DNA of 64,000 bases from Actinomycetospora callitridis (GTDB lineage Bacteria; Actinomycetota; Actinomycetes; Mycobacteriales; Pseudonocardiaceae): positions 62,001 to 126,000 of the forward strand of contig NZ_JAQZAK010000001.1 in assembly GCF_028737265.1 (NCBI RefSeq), in the 5' to 3' direction. Of the stretch, positions 46,082 through 55,806 are shown piece after piece. The notes beneath the pieces are model-generated. The model was not told where the DNA came from. It did no database searches and was given only the letters and a program-made list of their open reading frames with translations. Both the position numbers and the translations under genes were made by a program. The first letter of the stretch is position 1. Every line of letters begins with the position of its first letter.

Positions 46082-46096
46082 GAGATGCCCGCGGAC

Positions 46097-47275
<1,179 letters not shown>

Positions 47276-47324
47276 GGAGATCCTCCTGGTCGATGGGTGG
47301 CCCGACGGTGGGCCGGAGACGACC

Positions 47325-47340
47325 GATCACCGGTGTGATC
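47325..47340. promoter_or_regulatory. Inverted repeat GATCAC-CGGT-GTGATC upstream of the thiolase
   Basis: Perfect 16-bp palindrome 50 bases before the thiolase ATG; it could be an operator for a PHA or lipid regulator. No regulator gene is adjacent. The rest of the 202-bp spacer shows no gene. Confidence 0.4.
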
Positions 47341-47477
47341 ACGACGTGACGTCGACCACCACGGTGAGCGAGCCGGAGTGCACCGAACGTACCCACATCG
47401 ACCGGGCCGATCCCAGGGTCGCGGGCGAAGGATCACCGCACGATCCCCGGAATCGGTCCAGGTCGTCCGGGGCAGGC

Positions 47478-48722
47478 TCAGTCCGTGCGTCGTGAGTGCT
47501 CGGCGACCGCGGTCATGAGCGGCGGCCACTCGTGGCGCAGGGCCTGGTTGCCCATGAAGAGGCCCAGGTGGCCGCCCGGTGCGGTGCGCCGGGTGACCTG
47601 GTCCGCCGGGGTGGAGACGTGGTCCGCGGCCGCGAAGACCTGCACCGGCGGGGTGATGTGGTCGGTCGCGCCGCCCAGCAGGAACAGCGGGCAGGAGATG
47701 TCGCGCATGTCCACGCGGCGCCCGTCGACCTCGAGGGTCCCGTTGATCAGCTCGTTTCCCGCGAACAGGTGCTCGACCAGCCACAGGTAGAAGGCCCCGG
47801 GGACGTCCTGGGTGTGCTTGAACCAGTCCTCGAACGCCTCGTAGCGCGCGATGGCGGCCGGGTCGTCCAGGTTCTTCAGCAGGTCGACGTGCTTGGCGAT
47901 CTCGGCGTCCGGGCGGATCGCGATGAACCCACCCAGGACGAACGAGCCCGGCATGTTGCCGCCGCCCGCGGCGACCATGGCGCGGTAGGGCAGCTGCCCG
48001 AAGCGCTGGGTCATCACCCGCGACGAGGCCCCGATGGGCGTCTCGCCGGCGTGGAAGTCGATCGGCGCCCCGGCCAGCGTGAGCGTGTTGACCTTGTCCG
48101 GGTGCATCGCGGCGTAGATCGTCGCGAGCCACCCGCCCTGGCAGTCGCCGACGAGGTTGACCGAGTCACGGCCGACGGTCTCGCGGCAGTGCTCGACGGC
48201 GCGGTCGACCACCGCGATGTAGTCGGAGATCGTGGTGCCGGAGGTCTCCCGCGTCGCGCCGACCCAGTCGAGGGTGAACGCGCGGGTCAGGCCCGCCTCG
48301 CGGATCACCATCATCTGCGACTGGCTGGGCTGGAAGTCGACGATGCACGAGTCGTGGCCGGCCTGCGGCGGCAGCACGAGCGTCGGGACGACGTCGTCGG
48401 TGGAGCCCTGCGAGAAGTCGCGCAGCCGCGCGATCGGCGTCTCGAAGACGATCTCGTGGTCGTTGTGCCACTGCGGCCGGCGGCGGGTGAGCACGTGGCG
48501 CCACCAGCGGCGGGCGTCGCGCGTGTTCTGCCCGGGCGTGACCGACTGGGTCAGGGCCCGCTGGAGCACGTAGCCGGCGCCCTTGGTCATCGCCGTCGCG
48601 CCGCGGACCGCCGCGGTGGCGTGGTACCCGCGCAGGTAGGCGGCGGGGTCGGGGCTGGGGGCCTCGGACTGGGCCTCGAGCGGGTCGCCCGGAGCGCCCG
48701 TCTCGTCGATGGTGGCCGTCAT
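47478..48722 (-). CDS. Polyhydroxyalkanoate synthase-like (PhaC-type) alpha/beta hydrolase
   Basis: 414 residues. The lipase-like box VNLVGDCQGGWLATIYAA has Cys as nucleophile (G-x-C-x-G), diagnostic of PHA synthases rather than esterases. The catalytic Asp lies in LLGGATDHITPP and the His in APGGHLGLFMG. Length and pattern are closest to class III-like PhaC. An intracellular depolymerase of related fold is the alternative. ATG preceded by GAGGAGGTG. Divergent from the PhaB-like reductase. Confidence 0.7.
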   Translation of the reverse strand: MTATIDETGAPGDPLEAQSEAPSPDPAAYLRGYHATAAVRGATAMTKGAGYVLQRALTQSVTPGQNTRDARRWWRHVLTRRRPQWHNDHEIVFETPIARLRDFSQGSTDDVVPTLVLPPQAGHDSCIVDFQPSQSQMMVIREAGLTRAFTLDWVGATRETSGTTISDYIAVVDRAVEHCRETVGRDSVNLVGDCQGGWLATIYAAMHPDKVNTLTLAGAPIDFHAGETPIGASSRVMTQRFGQLPYRAMVAAGGGNMPGSFVLGGFIAIRPDAEIAKHVDLLKNLDDPAAIARYEAFEDWFKHTQDVPGAFYLWLVEHLFAGNELINGTLEVDGRRVDMRDISCPLFLLGGATDHITPPVQVFAAADHVSTPADQVTRRTAPGGHLGLFMGNQALRHEWPPLMTAVAEHSRRTD

Positions 48723-48960
48723 CTCGCACCTCCTCGCGCCCGGGGACCGGGCGCTCGACAGCACCCGGCTCTGGGTGCTGCACGGAACGTACGGCTGCTT
48801 GGGATGTTTCGCAACGGGCGCGCTACCGACGGGTAGACCGATCGGTTCCCTTCCCCTGGGCACGGGTTTGTGACTTCGATGGCACCTGGATCGTGTGGCG
48901 CGAACCACGCTCCGGGTACAGACACCCTCGACGACGGTGCCGAACAGCGAAGGAGCACGC

Positions 48961-49698
48961 ATGGGAGACATGACCGGACAGGTGGCCCTGGTGACCGGGG
49001 GCGCGCGCGGGATCGGACGCGCGATCAGCTCCCGTCTCGCCCGACGCGGGATGAAGGTCGGTGTCGGCTACTCGTCGGACTCGTCCTCGGCCGAGGAGCT
49101 CAAGGCCGAGTTCCCGGACCAGATCACCATCCACCAGGGCAACATCGGCGACCGCGGCGACTGTGAGCGGGTGATCGACGAGGTCATGCAGGCGCACGGA
49201 CGCATCGACGTCCTCGTGAACAACGCCGGCATCACCGCCGACAAGATGGTCGCCAAGATGGAGGTCGACGACTGGGACCGCGTGGTCCAGGTCAACCTCT
49301 CGGGCACCTTCTACATGGCGCAGATCGCCTACCTGCACATGGCCGAGCGCGGCAGCGGCCGCATCGTCAACATCAGCTCGGTCATCGGCGAGGCCGGCAA
49401 CGCCGGCCAGGTCAACTACGCCGCGACGAAGTCCGGCCTCTTCGGCATGACGATGTCGATGGCGCAGGAGGGCGCGCGCAAGGGCGTCACCGTCAACTGC
49501 GTCGCGCCGGGCTACATCGAGACCGACATGGTCGCGGCCGTGCCGGAGAAGGCCATCGAGAAGATCGTCTCCGGGATCCCGCTGCGCCGCCTCGGGCAGC
49601 CCGACGAGGTGGCCCGCGTCGTCGAGTTCCTCGCGGACCCGGAGTCGGAGTACATCACCGGGCAGGTCTACTCGGTCAACGGCGGCCTGCACATGTGA
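48961..49698 (+). CDS. Acetoacetyl-CoA reductase-like SDR
   Basis: 245-residue classical short-chain dehydrogenase. Cofactor motif TGGARGIGRAI, NNAGITADKM, catalytic Ser in NISSVIGEAGN, and YAATKSG as the Tyr-x-x-x-Lys pair. GNAGQVNYAATKSG resembles both PhaB and FabG. Next to the PhaC-like and thiolase genes a PhaB role, NADPH reduction of acetoacetyl-CoA to 3-hydroxybutyryl-CoA, is likely. ATG 48961 follows AAGGAG. Confidence 0.8.
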   Translation: MGDMTGQVALVTGGARGIGRAISSRLARRGMKVGVGYSSDSSSAEELKAEFPDQITIHQGNIGDRGDCERVIDEVMQAHGRIDVLVNNAGITADKMVAKMEVDDWDRVVQVNLSGTFYMAQIAYLHMAERGSGRIVNISSVIGEAGNAGQVNYAATKSGLFGMTMSMAQEGARKGVTVNCVAPGYIETDMVAAVPEKAIEKIVSGIPLRRLGQPDEVARVVEFLADPESEYITGQVYSVNGGLHM

Positions 49699-49716
49699 GC
49701 CGCTGCGCGGGCTCAC
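49695..49716 (+). terminator. Terminator of the PhaB-like gene
   Basis: GTGAGCC and GGCTCAC pair around GCTGCGCG; the gene's TGA stop lies in the left arm. Confidence 0.6.
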
Positions 49717-49730
49717 GGCACCCGTCGGGT

Positions 49731-50678
49731 TCAGGCCAGGCGGACCGTGAGCTCCGCGCAGACGTCGTCGAGGGCGGCGGCCGACGCCCGGCAGACGCCG
49801 GGGAACGACAGGAAGCCGTGCACCGCGCGGGCGTGGTCGGTGTGCTTCGCCGGCACACCGGCCGCGCCCAGGCGTGCGACGTAGTCGGCGCCGTCGTCGT
49901 GCAGCGGGTCGACCGCGGCCGTGACGACGAGCGCCGGCGGCAGGTCCGCGACGTCCGGCGCGAACAGCGGGGAGCACAACGGGTCCGTCGGGTCGCCGTC
50001 CTCCCCGAGGTAGTGGGTGCGGAAGACCTCCATGTCGGCGCGTGTGAGCACCGGCCCGTCGGCGAAGCGCTCGACCGACGGTCGGGTGAACGTCAGGTCC
50101 AGCGCGGGGTAGAGCAGGACCTGCGCGTCGATGACCGGGCCGGCCTCGCGCGCCAGCAGGCAGACGACGGCCGCGAGGTTGCCGCCCGCGCTGTCGCCCA
50201 TGACGGCGAGGCGGTCGGTCCGGGCGCCGAGCGCGGCCGCGTGGCGCGCCACCCAGGACACGGCGGCGTAGCCGTCCTCCCGTCCCGCGGGGTAGCGGAA
50301 CTCGGGCGCCAGGCGGTAGTCGACCGACACCACGAGGGCGCCGACCCGCGAGGCCACGTGGGCACACAGCCAGTCGGACTGGTCGAGGTTCCCCAACGTG
50401 CCCCCGCCGCCGTGGAAGTTGACGACGACGGGCAGCGCGCGGGCGGTGTGCGGCCGGTAGAGGCGCACCGGGACCGGGCCGATGTCGGTGTCGGCGACGC
50501 GGTCGGTGACGAACACCCCGCGCGGCATCGGCCCGAAGACCCGTGACGTGACCACGTTGTGGCTCATGCGCCGTGCCCGGGCCCGCGAGATCTCCTCGGG
50601 CCCCATGCGGCTGACCGCGACGGCCCCGGAGACGTCGGCGAACCAGGTGAACATGCGCAACCGGACGTCGATGTCCAC
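49731..50678 (-). CDS. Hormone-sensitive-lipase family esterase
   Basis: 315 residues. Oxyanion motif NFHGGGGTLG, nucleophile elbow MGDSAGGNLAAV, Asp in AAVDPLHDDG and His in RAVHGFLSFPG define the HSL-type alpha/beta hydrolases. Hydrolyses short-chain acyl esters; substrate unknown. GTG start with GGGAGGG upstream. Convergent with the PhaB-like gene. Confidence 0.87.
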   Translation of the reverse strand: MDIDVRLRMFTWFADVSGAVAVSRMGPEEISRARARRMSHNVVTSRVFGPMPRGVFVTDRVADTDIGPVPVRLYRPHTARALPVVVNFHGGGGTLGNLDQSDWLCAHVASRVGALVVSVDYRLAPEFRYPAGREDGYAAVSWVARHAAALGARTDRLAVMGDSAGGNLAAVVCLLAREAGPVIDAQVLLYPALDLTFTRPSVERFADGPVLTRADMEVFRTHYLGEDGDPTDPLCSPLFAPDVADLPPALVVTAAVDPLHDDGADYVARLGAAGVPAKHTDHARAVHGFLSFPGVCRASAAALDDVCAELTVRLA

Positions 50679-50926
50679 AGCGCCCTCCCGCGACCGTGCG
50701 TGTTCTCAGCGGCGGCGACAGCCTGCACGACGAGTCGCCGCCCGTGCGCACTCGAACGGATCACCGATCGGGGTCTGTCGGTGACCGGCGCCCGTGAGAC
50801 GGGGACGTGCGGGTGAGGCGCGTGTCGCAGCGGCGACACTCCTGGTGGTACCAGTGGGCGGTTGCTCCGTCAGAGGGGCCCGTGCGCCGGTCGACCCACC
50901 TGACCGGGCGGCCACTCCGGTCGCCG

Positions 50927-50932
50927 TAGCGT
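50927..50932 (+). promoter_or_regulatory. -10 box TAGCGT of the transglycosylase gene
   Basis: TAGCGT ends 8 nt before the GTG at 50941, consistent with a leaderless transcript and supporting this start over the in-frame GTG at 50794. Confidence 0.5.
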
Positions 50933-50940
50933 CCGCACCC

Positions 50941-51687
50941 GTGAGCAGTCCGCGACGCAGCGATCCGGCGGAGGCGCGGCAGCTCGAGATGCTGCTCGCC
51001 GCCGCGGTGGTCCTCGTCCTGCTCGTCGGGGCCGGGCTGGCCGGCGTGGTGGTGGCGGTGCGCCCGGGGCCCGACGAGGCCCCGGGCTACGCCCAGCCCG
51101 CCGCCGCGCCCGCCCCGGCCGACGACGCCGCCCGCCGCAGCTGGGCGGCCGCCGCGGAGTCCGCGACCGGTGTGCCGGCGCGGGCGCTCGTCGCCTACGC
51201 CGCGGCGGAGGTCGCCGCCCGCGACGAGCTCGCGGACTGCGGTGTGTCGTGGGTGACGCTCGCCGGGCTGGGCCGTGTCGAGTCGAACCACGGGCGCTTC
51301 GGCGGCACCGCGCTCGACGACCAGGGGCGACCGGGCGACCCGGTGCGCGGCCCGGAGCTCGACGGCACGGCCGGGAACCGCGAGATCCGCGACACCGACG
51401 GCGGGCGCCTCGACGGCGACACCACCTACGACCGCGCCGTGGGCCCGCTGCAGTTCATCCCGTCGACCTGGGCGCTGTACGCGGCCGACGGTGACGGCGA
51501 CGGGGCCAGCGACCCCGACGACCTCGACGACGCCGCCCTGGCCGCCGCCCGCTACCTCTGCGAGGACGACCGCGACCTGCGCCGCGGCGACGAGTGGCGT
51601 ACCGCCGTCCTGGCCTACAACCGCTCGCAGGCCTACGTCGACCGCGTCCGCCGGGAGGCCGTGGCCGCCGCGGACGGGGTGCGGTGA
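50941..51687 (+). CDS. Membrane-anchored lytic transglycosylase
   Basis: 248 residues. A signal-anchor helix (MLLAAAVVLVLLVGAGLAGV, about residues 16-36) is followed by an Ala/Pro linker and a lysozyme-like domain: catalytic Glu in LAGLGRVESNHGRFGG, then GPLQFIPSTWALYAADGDG with DPDDLDDAALAAARYLC, typical of actinobacterial lytic murein transglycosylases. It would cut peptidoglycan outside the membrane. Confidence 0.82.
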   Translation: MSSPRRSDPAEARQLEMLLAAAVVLVLLVGAGLAGVVVAVRPGPDEAPGYAQPAAAPAPADDAARRSWAAAAESATGVPARALVAYAAAEVAARDELADCGVSWVTLAGLGRVESNHGRFGGTALDDQGRPGDPVRGPELDGTAGNREIRDTDGGRLDGDTTYDRAVGPLQFIPSTWALYAADGDGDGASDPDDLDDAALAAARYLCEDDRDLRRGDEWRTAVLAYNRSQAYVDRVRREAVAAADGVR

Positions 51688-51711
51688 TGCCGGCGGTGAG
51701 CCGGCGCCGAC

Positions 51712-52071
51712 CTACCGCCGCGCCAGCCGCCGCTCGCCCAGCGACCCGGTGCGGTACTCCAGCCCGTAGTGGCTGAAGACGCCCGGCTCGTCGGAGGCGT
51801 GCAGCTCGCCGTCGGGGTCGATGAACGGCGCCTCGCGCACCAGCTCCCGGCCGAACGCGACCTTGAGGTGGGCCGGGGTGACGACGGCCCCGCCGAGCGG
51901 CACGAACACGAGCTTGGTCTTCCCGAACAGCGACGACACCTTGATGGTCGCGAACACCGGCTCATCGCCGAGGGTGTCGACGTACACGGCCTCGAGGTCG
52001 CCGATCTTCGCCTCGACGGGGTCGACGACGGGGCGCCCGCGCCAGTCGCGGATGTTCTCGGCGGGAATCAC
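51712..52071 (-). CDS. PRC-barrel domain protein
   Basis: 119 residues starting with IPAENIRDWRGRPVVDP followed by EAKIGDLEAVYVDTLGDEP, the PRC-barrel pattern seen in ribosome-maturation and photosynthetic proteins. A second strand set (KTKLVFVPLGGAVVTPAHL) completes the barrel. The cellular role is unknown; GTG start with a weak Shine-Dalgarno. Confidence 0.75.
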   Translation of the reverse strand: MIPAENIRDWRGRPVVDPVEAKIGDLEAVYVDTLGDEPVFATIKVSSLFGKTKLVFVPLGGAVVTPAHLKVAFGRELVREAPFIDPDGELHASDEPGVFSHYGLEYRTGSLGERRLARR

Positions 52072-52108
52072 GGGCGGAACACTACGACCCCGGCCCGGCG
52101 CCGGGGAG

Positions 52109-52984
52109 TCAGACCGGCGTCGCCGACGGGGCCGCGGTGTCCGGGCGGGTCTGCTGGGTCGACTCGTCGGTGACCGGCAGCTCGTCGCGGCCGATCCGCC
52201 CGCCGCGGGCGAGGCCCCGCCCGACGGGGTAGGCGAGCGCGGCCGCGGGCAGCGGCCCCTCGTCGCCGCCGAGGTGCACCCGGACCTCGGCCGGCTCGCG
52301 CGAGGGGTCCTCGGGCACGCCGAGGCGCCGCAGCGCCTGCCCGGCCACGGCGCGCGAGCTGTCGTGCAGCGCGGTCCCGGGCGGCAGCGCGGCGAGGATG
52401 TCCTCGACCACCAGCGGGTAGTGCGTGCAGCCGAGCACCACCGAGCGGCAGCGCTCCGGCGTGCGGGAGGCGGCGAGGGCGACGGCCTCGCGCACCGCCG
52501 CGGCGTCGGCGTGCTCGACGGCCGTCGCGAGGCCGGGGCAGGCGACCGACTCGGCCTGGCCGGGCGCGGCGAAGCGCTCGAGCAGGTCGCGCTGGTACTC
52601 GCTGACCGTGGTGCGCTCGGTGGCCCACACCGCGAAGGGCACGCCGGTGGCCCCGGCCGGCTTCACCGCGGGGACGGTGGCCACCACGGGGCGGTCGGGC
52701 TCGAGGGCGGCGCGCAGCGGCACCACCGCCGTCACCGACGCGGTGTTGCAGGGCACGACGACGGCGTCCGCGCCGCGCTCGACGGCGAGGCGCCCGGTGC
52801 CGACGACGCGGTCGACGATCCAGGGCGAGGGCTTCGAGCCCCACGGCATGCCCTCGGGGTCGAGGTAGAGGTCGAGGGCGAGGTCCGGGCGCAGGTGGCG
52901 CAGCCAGCCCGCGGTGGGCAGCAGACCGCAGCCCGAGTCGAGGAGCGCGATGCGCGGTGCGGAGCCCGCCGGGTGCCCGACCAT
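52109..52984 (-). CDS. Aspartate/glutamate racemase family protein (MurI-like)
   Basis: 291 residues. The two catalytic Cys motifs are present: VPCNTASVTAVV and VVLGCTHYPLV. The N-terminal DSGVGG motif of typical MurI reads DSGCGLLPTAG. This suggests a divergent racemase rather than the housekeeping MurI. The C-terminal ~80 residues are an extension. ATG at 52984 follows GGAGG and also lies 7 nt after TAGACT, so it may be leaderless. Confidence 0.7.
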   Translation of the reverse strand: MVGHPAGSAPRIALLDSGCGLLPTAGWLRHLRPDLALDLYLDPEGMPWGSKPSPWIVDRVVGTGRLAVERGADAVVVPCNTASVTAVVPLRAALEPDRPVVATVPAVKPAGATGVPFAVWATERTTVSEYQRDLLERFAAPGQAESVACPGLATAVEHADAAAVREAVALAASRTPERCRSVVLGCTHYPLVVEDILAALPPGTALHDSSRAVAGQALRRLGVPEDPSREPAEVRVHLGGDEGPLPAAALAYPVGRGLARGGRIGRDELPVTDESTQQTRPDTAAPSATPV

Positions 52985-52991
52985 CGCCTCC

Positions 52992-52997
52992 AGTCTA
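52992..52997 (-). promoter_or_regulatory. -10 box TAGACT of the racemase gene
   Basis: TAGACT on the minus strand ends 7 nt before the ATG at 52984. Confidence 0.4.
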
Positions 52998-53023
52998 GGA
53001 CCTTGCCCCTCACGTCCCCGCAG

Positions 53024-53095
53024 CCCTCGGACCATGGCGGCCCCTCAGACCATGGCAGCCCCTCAGACCATGGCAGCCCCTCACACCATGGCAGC
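53024..53095. repeat. Four tandem 18-bp repeats at the end of the reductase gene
   Basis: Unit CCCTCAGACCATGGCAGC; copies at 53024, 53042, 53060 and 53078, the first and last with one or two changes. On the minus strand each copy reads GCTGCCATGGTCTGAGGG and contains an in-frame TGA, so the last codons and stop of the reductase have been duplicated downstream. Confidence 0.85.
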
Positions 53096-54178
53096 ACTGC
53101 CGACGTCCGGGTGCTCGCGGTGGTAGGCCACCATCGCGCCGACGTGCTCGGCAAAGGTCGGGCAGCGCACGCCGACCTCGGCGAGGAGCGCGGTGGTCGC
53201 GGTGACGTCGTAGTCGGTGGGGTGGGTCAGGTAGTCCAGCGTCGAGGAGGGCAGCTTGAACACCCGTCCGACGCCCGGCAGGTGGTCGATCGAGAACCGC
53301 GACAGCGTGGTGGGGACGGGCACGACGCGCAGCTTCTTGTCGGTGTGCGCGGCGAAGGCCTCGCACATGCCGAGCACGGTCGGCGGGTGCGGGGCGGCGA
53401 GGGCGACGGTGCGGTTGAGGGCGCCCGGGTGCGGCGCGAGCGCGGCGATGGCGTCGACGACGAAGTCGCTGGGCACCAGGTTGAAGTGGACGCGCGAGGG
53501 GTCGCCGGGCAGCGGCATCACGGCCACGCGTCCCTGGCGGGCGATGAGCTGCAGCGCGTAGTACGGCCCGTCGTACTTCTGGGTCTCGCCCGTGCGGCTG
53601 TCACCGACGACCACCGAGGGCCGGTAGATCGTCACCGGCATGCCGGCCTCGCGCGCCTTGGCGACGATCCGCTCGGCCTCGTGCTTGGTGTGCTCGTAGT
53701 GGTTGGAGAAGCGCTGGCCCAGCTCCAGGTCGTCCTCGAAGAAGAGGCCCGGGTAGCGCCCGGAGACGTAGCAGGTGCTGACGTACTGCAGCCGCACGAG
53801 CTCGTCGGCCCCGCGCGCGAGGTCGACCACGTTCCGGGTGCCCTCGACGTTCACCGACCAGGCGAGCTCGGGGGCGACGGACAGGTCGTACACCGCGGCG
53901 AGGTGGAAGATCTCCAGGCGCCCGCTCCGCAGGGACGCGGCCTCGTCCTCGTCGAGGCCGAGCCCCGGCCGGGTGATGTCGCCGACGACGAGGCGGGTGC
54001 GCCCGGCCAGCGCCGGCTCGGTGGCCTCGAGACGCTCGAGCGTCCGGCGCGCCTGGTCGAGCCAGCGCTCCTGCACCAGCGCCACGGCCTGCGCGTCGGC
54101 GGAGCGGCGCAGCGTGCGCGGCAGCAGGGCGCTGCCGAGGAACCCGGGGAAGCCGGTGAACAGCACGGTCGTCGGCAA
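53081..54178 (-). CDS. FAR-like/thioester-reductase-type NAD(P)-dependent SDR
   Basis: About 365 residues. Rossmann motif TGFPGFLGSALL, then VVGDITRPGLGLDEDE, the Tyr-x-x-x-Lys pair in NHYEHTKHEAE, and IYRPSVVVGDSRTGE fit the male-sterility/FAR NAD-binding domain of fatty acyl reductases and thioester reductases. It may reduce an activated acyl group to aldehyde or alcohol. TTG at 54178 has GGAGG 6 nt upstream; the alternative GTG at 54208 has none. The gene ends inside a tandem repeat. Confidence 0.75.
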   Translation of the reverse strand: MPTTVLFTGFPGFLGSALLPRTLRRSADAQAVALVQERWLDQARRTLERLEATEPALAGRTRLVVGDITRPGLGLDEDEAASLRSGRLEIFHLAAVYDLSVAPELAWSVNVEGTRNVVDLARGADELVRLQYVSTCYVSGRYPGLFFEDDLELGQRFSNHYEHTKHEAERIVAKAREAGMPVTIYRPSVVVGDSRTGETQKYDGPYYALQLIARQGRVAVMPLPGDPSRVHFNLVPSDFVVDAIAALAPHPGALNRTVALAAPHPPTVLGMCEAFAAHTDKKLRVVPVPTTLSRFSIDHLPGVGRVFKLPSSTLDYLTHPTDYDVTATTALLAEVGVRCPTFAEHVGAMVAYHREHPDVGSAAMV

Positions 54179-54432
54179 CGCGGCCTCCGGGGAGGATCGG
54201 GCCTCCACCGGGGAGCGGGCGGGGGAGGGTCGGGCAGGGTCGGTGTCGCGAGGAGGACACCATGTCCTCCACGCGCGCGCTCGCCCGTCGCACCGTCGGG
54301 CGTTGTGAGTGCCGTCATGGGTGCGCGGTCGGTCGGTCCGGGAAGGTGTCCGGGCGCGGTACCAGGGGAAATCATCACGAACGACACTTGCGGGCGGACA
54401 ATGCCCTCGGGGACTGATGGGAGGACGTTCGC

Positions 54433-55803
54433 ATGAGCGCGCAGCGCATCGTGGTGGTCGGCGCGGGGTTCGCCGGCTTGAAGTGCGTCCAGCGCCTCGA
54501 ACGTGAGCTCAAGGGCGAGCTGGCACGCGGCGAGGTCGAGATCGTGGTGGTCAACCCCCACGACTACATGCTCTACCTGCCCCTGCTGCCGCAGGTGGCC
54601 GCAGGCGTGATCACCGCGCAGTCGGTCACCGTGCCGCTGCCCCGGGCCATCCACCGCTCCCAGCGCCTGCCGGGCCAGGTGATCGGGCTCGACCTCCAGC
54701 GCAAGGTCGCCGTGGTCAAGAAGATCAGCGAGGACGTCGTCGACCTGCCCTACGACCGGCTGGTGATCACCGCGGGCAGCGTGACGCGCCAGTTCGACAT
54801 CCCGGGGCTCGAGGAGCACGGGCTGGGGATGAAGAACCTCGGCGAGGCCGCCTACCTGCGCGACCACGTGCTCTCGCAGCTCGAGCTCGCCAACGCGTCG
54901 ACCGATCCCGAGGAGCGCGCCGCGCGGTGCCACTTCGTCGTGGTGGGCGGCGGCTACGCGGGCACCGAGACCGCCGCGTGCCTCGAGCTGCTCACCGACG
55001 CCGCGATGAAGCGCTTCCCGCGCCTCGACCCGACGCTGGTCAAGTGGACCCTCGTCGACATCGCGCCGCGGCTCATGCCCGAGCTCGGGCAGCGCCTCGG
55101 CGAGGAGGCCCTCGACCTGCTGCGCCGCCGCGGCATCGGGGTCCGGCTCGAGACCGGCGTCGAGGAGGTCACCGCCGACAGCGTCACGCTCACCGACGGG
55201 GACACCCTGCCGACGAAGACGCTGGTCTGGACCGCCGGCGTCACCGCGAGCCCGCTGGTCAAGCAGCTCGGTGTCGAACTCGTGCGCGGCCGGGTCAAGT
55301 GCGGCACCGACCTGCGTCTCGACGGGTACGACGAGGTGTTCGTGCTCGGCGACGCAGCCGCCGTGCCCGACCTGACCGCCGAGGACCCGGGCTCCACGCT
55401 CTGCCCGCCCACGGCCCAGCACGCGACGCGCCAGGCGGTCGTCGCCGCGGACAACGTCGTCGCCTCGCTGCGCGGCGAGTCGCTGCGCGAGTACAAGCAC
55501 CACGACCTGGGGCTCGTCGTCGACCTCGGCGGCACCCAGGCGGTGGCCCACCCGCTGAAGCTGCGCCTCACGGGCATCGTCGCCCAGGCCGTGACCCGGG
55601 GCTACCACCTCTACGCGCTGCCGCTCACGCGCACGCGCGCCCGGGTCGTCGCCAACTGGATCCTGCACTTCTTCGGGGGCGACGACTTCATCCGCATCGG
55701 CTTCCTCACGGGGCGCAAGAGCGAGACGTCGTCCTTCGAGGAGACGCGCGACTACCTCTCGGAGGAGGAGATCGCGAAGCGCGCCGCCAGCGCGGCCGGG
55801 TGA
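54433..55803 (+). CDS. NDH-2-like FAD/NAD(P)-dependent oxidoreductase
   Basis: 456 residues with FAD motif VVVGAGFAGLKCVQRLE, NPHDYMLYLPLLPQVAAG, NAD motif VVVGGGYAGTETAACLE and VLGDAAAVPDL. The C-terminal region holds a hydrophobic segment (ARVVANWILHFFGGDDFIRIG) likely for membrane attachment, as in type II NADH dehydrogenases. Paralogue of 31662-33170. The ATG follows GGGAGG. The upstream 224-bp divergent spacer carries no other gene. Confidence 0.87.
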   Translation: MSAQRIVVVGAGFAGLKCVQRLERELKGELARGEVEIVVVNPHDYMLYLPLLPQVAAGVITAQSVTVPLPRAIHRSQRLPGQVIGLDLQRKVAVVKKISEDVVDLPYDRLVITAGSVTRQFDIPGLEEHGLGMKNLGEAAYLRDHVLSQLELANASTDPEERAARCHFVVVGGGYAGTETAACLELLTDAAMKRFPRLDPTLVKWTLVDIAPRLMPELGQRLGEEALDLLRRRGIGVRLETGVEEVTADSVTLTDGDTLPTKTLVWTAGVTASPLVKQLGVELVRGRVKCGTDLRLDGYDEVFVLGDAAAVPDLTAEDPGSTLCPPTAQHATRQAVVAADNVVASLRGESLREYKHHDLGLVVDLGGTQAVAHPLKLRLTGIVAQAVTRGYHLYALPLTRTRARVVANWILHFFGGDDFIRIGFLTGRKSETSSFEETRDYLSEEEIAKRAASAAG

Positions 55804-55806
55804 CGC

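Larger units (their letters stand above)
45778..46096. other. 319-bp intergenic region between mscR and the thiolase gene
   Basis: No protein-like frame is seen. It holds two strong hairpins near the thiolase stop (annotated separately) and the mscR 5' region with its Shine-Dalgarno. The middle ~200 bases show no motif I can name. Confidence 0.6.

Noticed and set aside
50794..50940. N-terminal extension of the transglycosylase with a lipobox-like VGGCS
   Set aside because: A -10 box lies 8 nt before the GTG at 50941, and the extension lacks a proper signal peptide.
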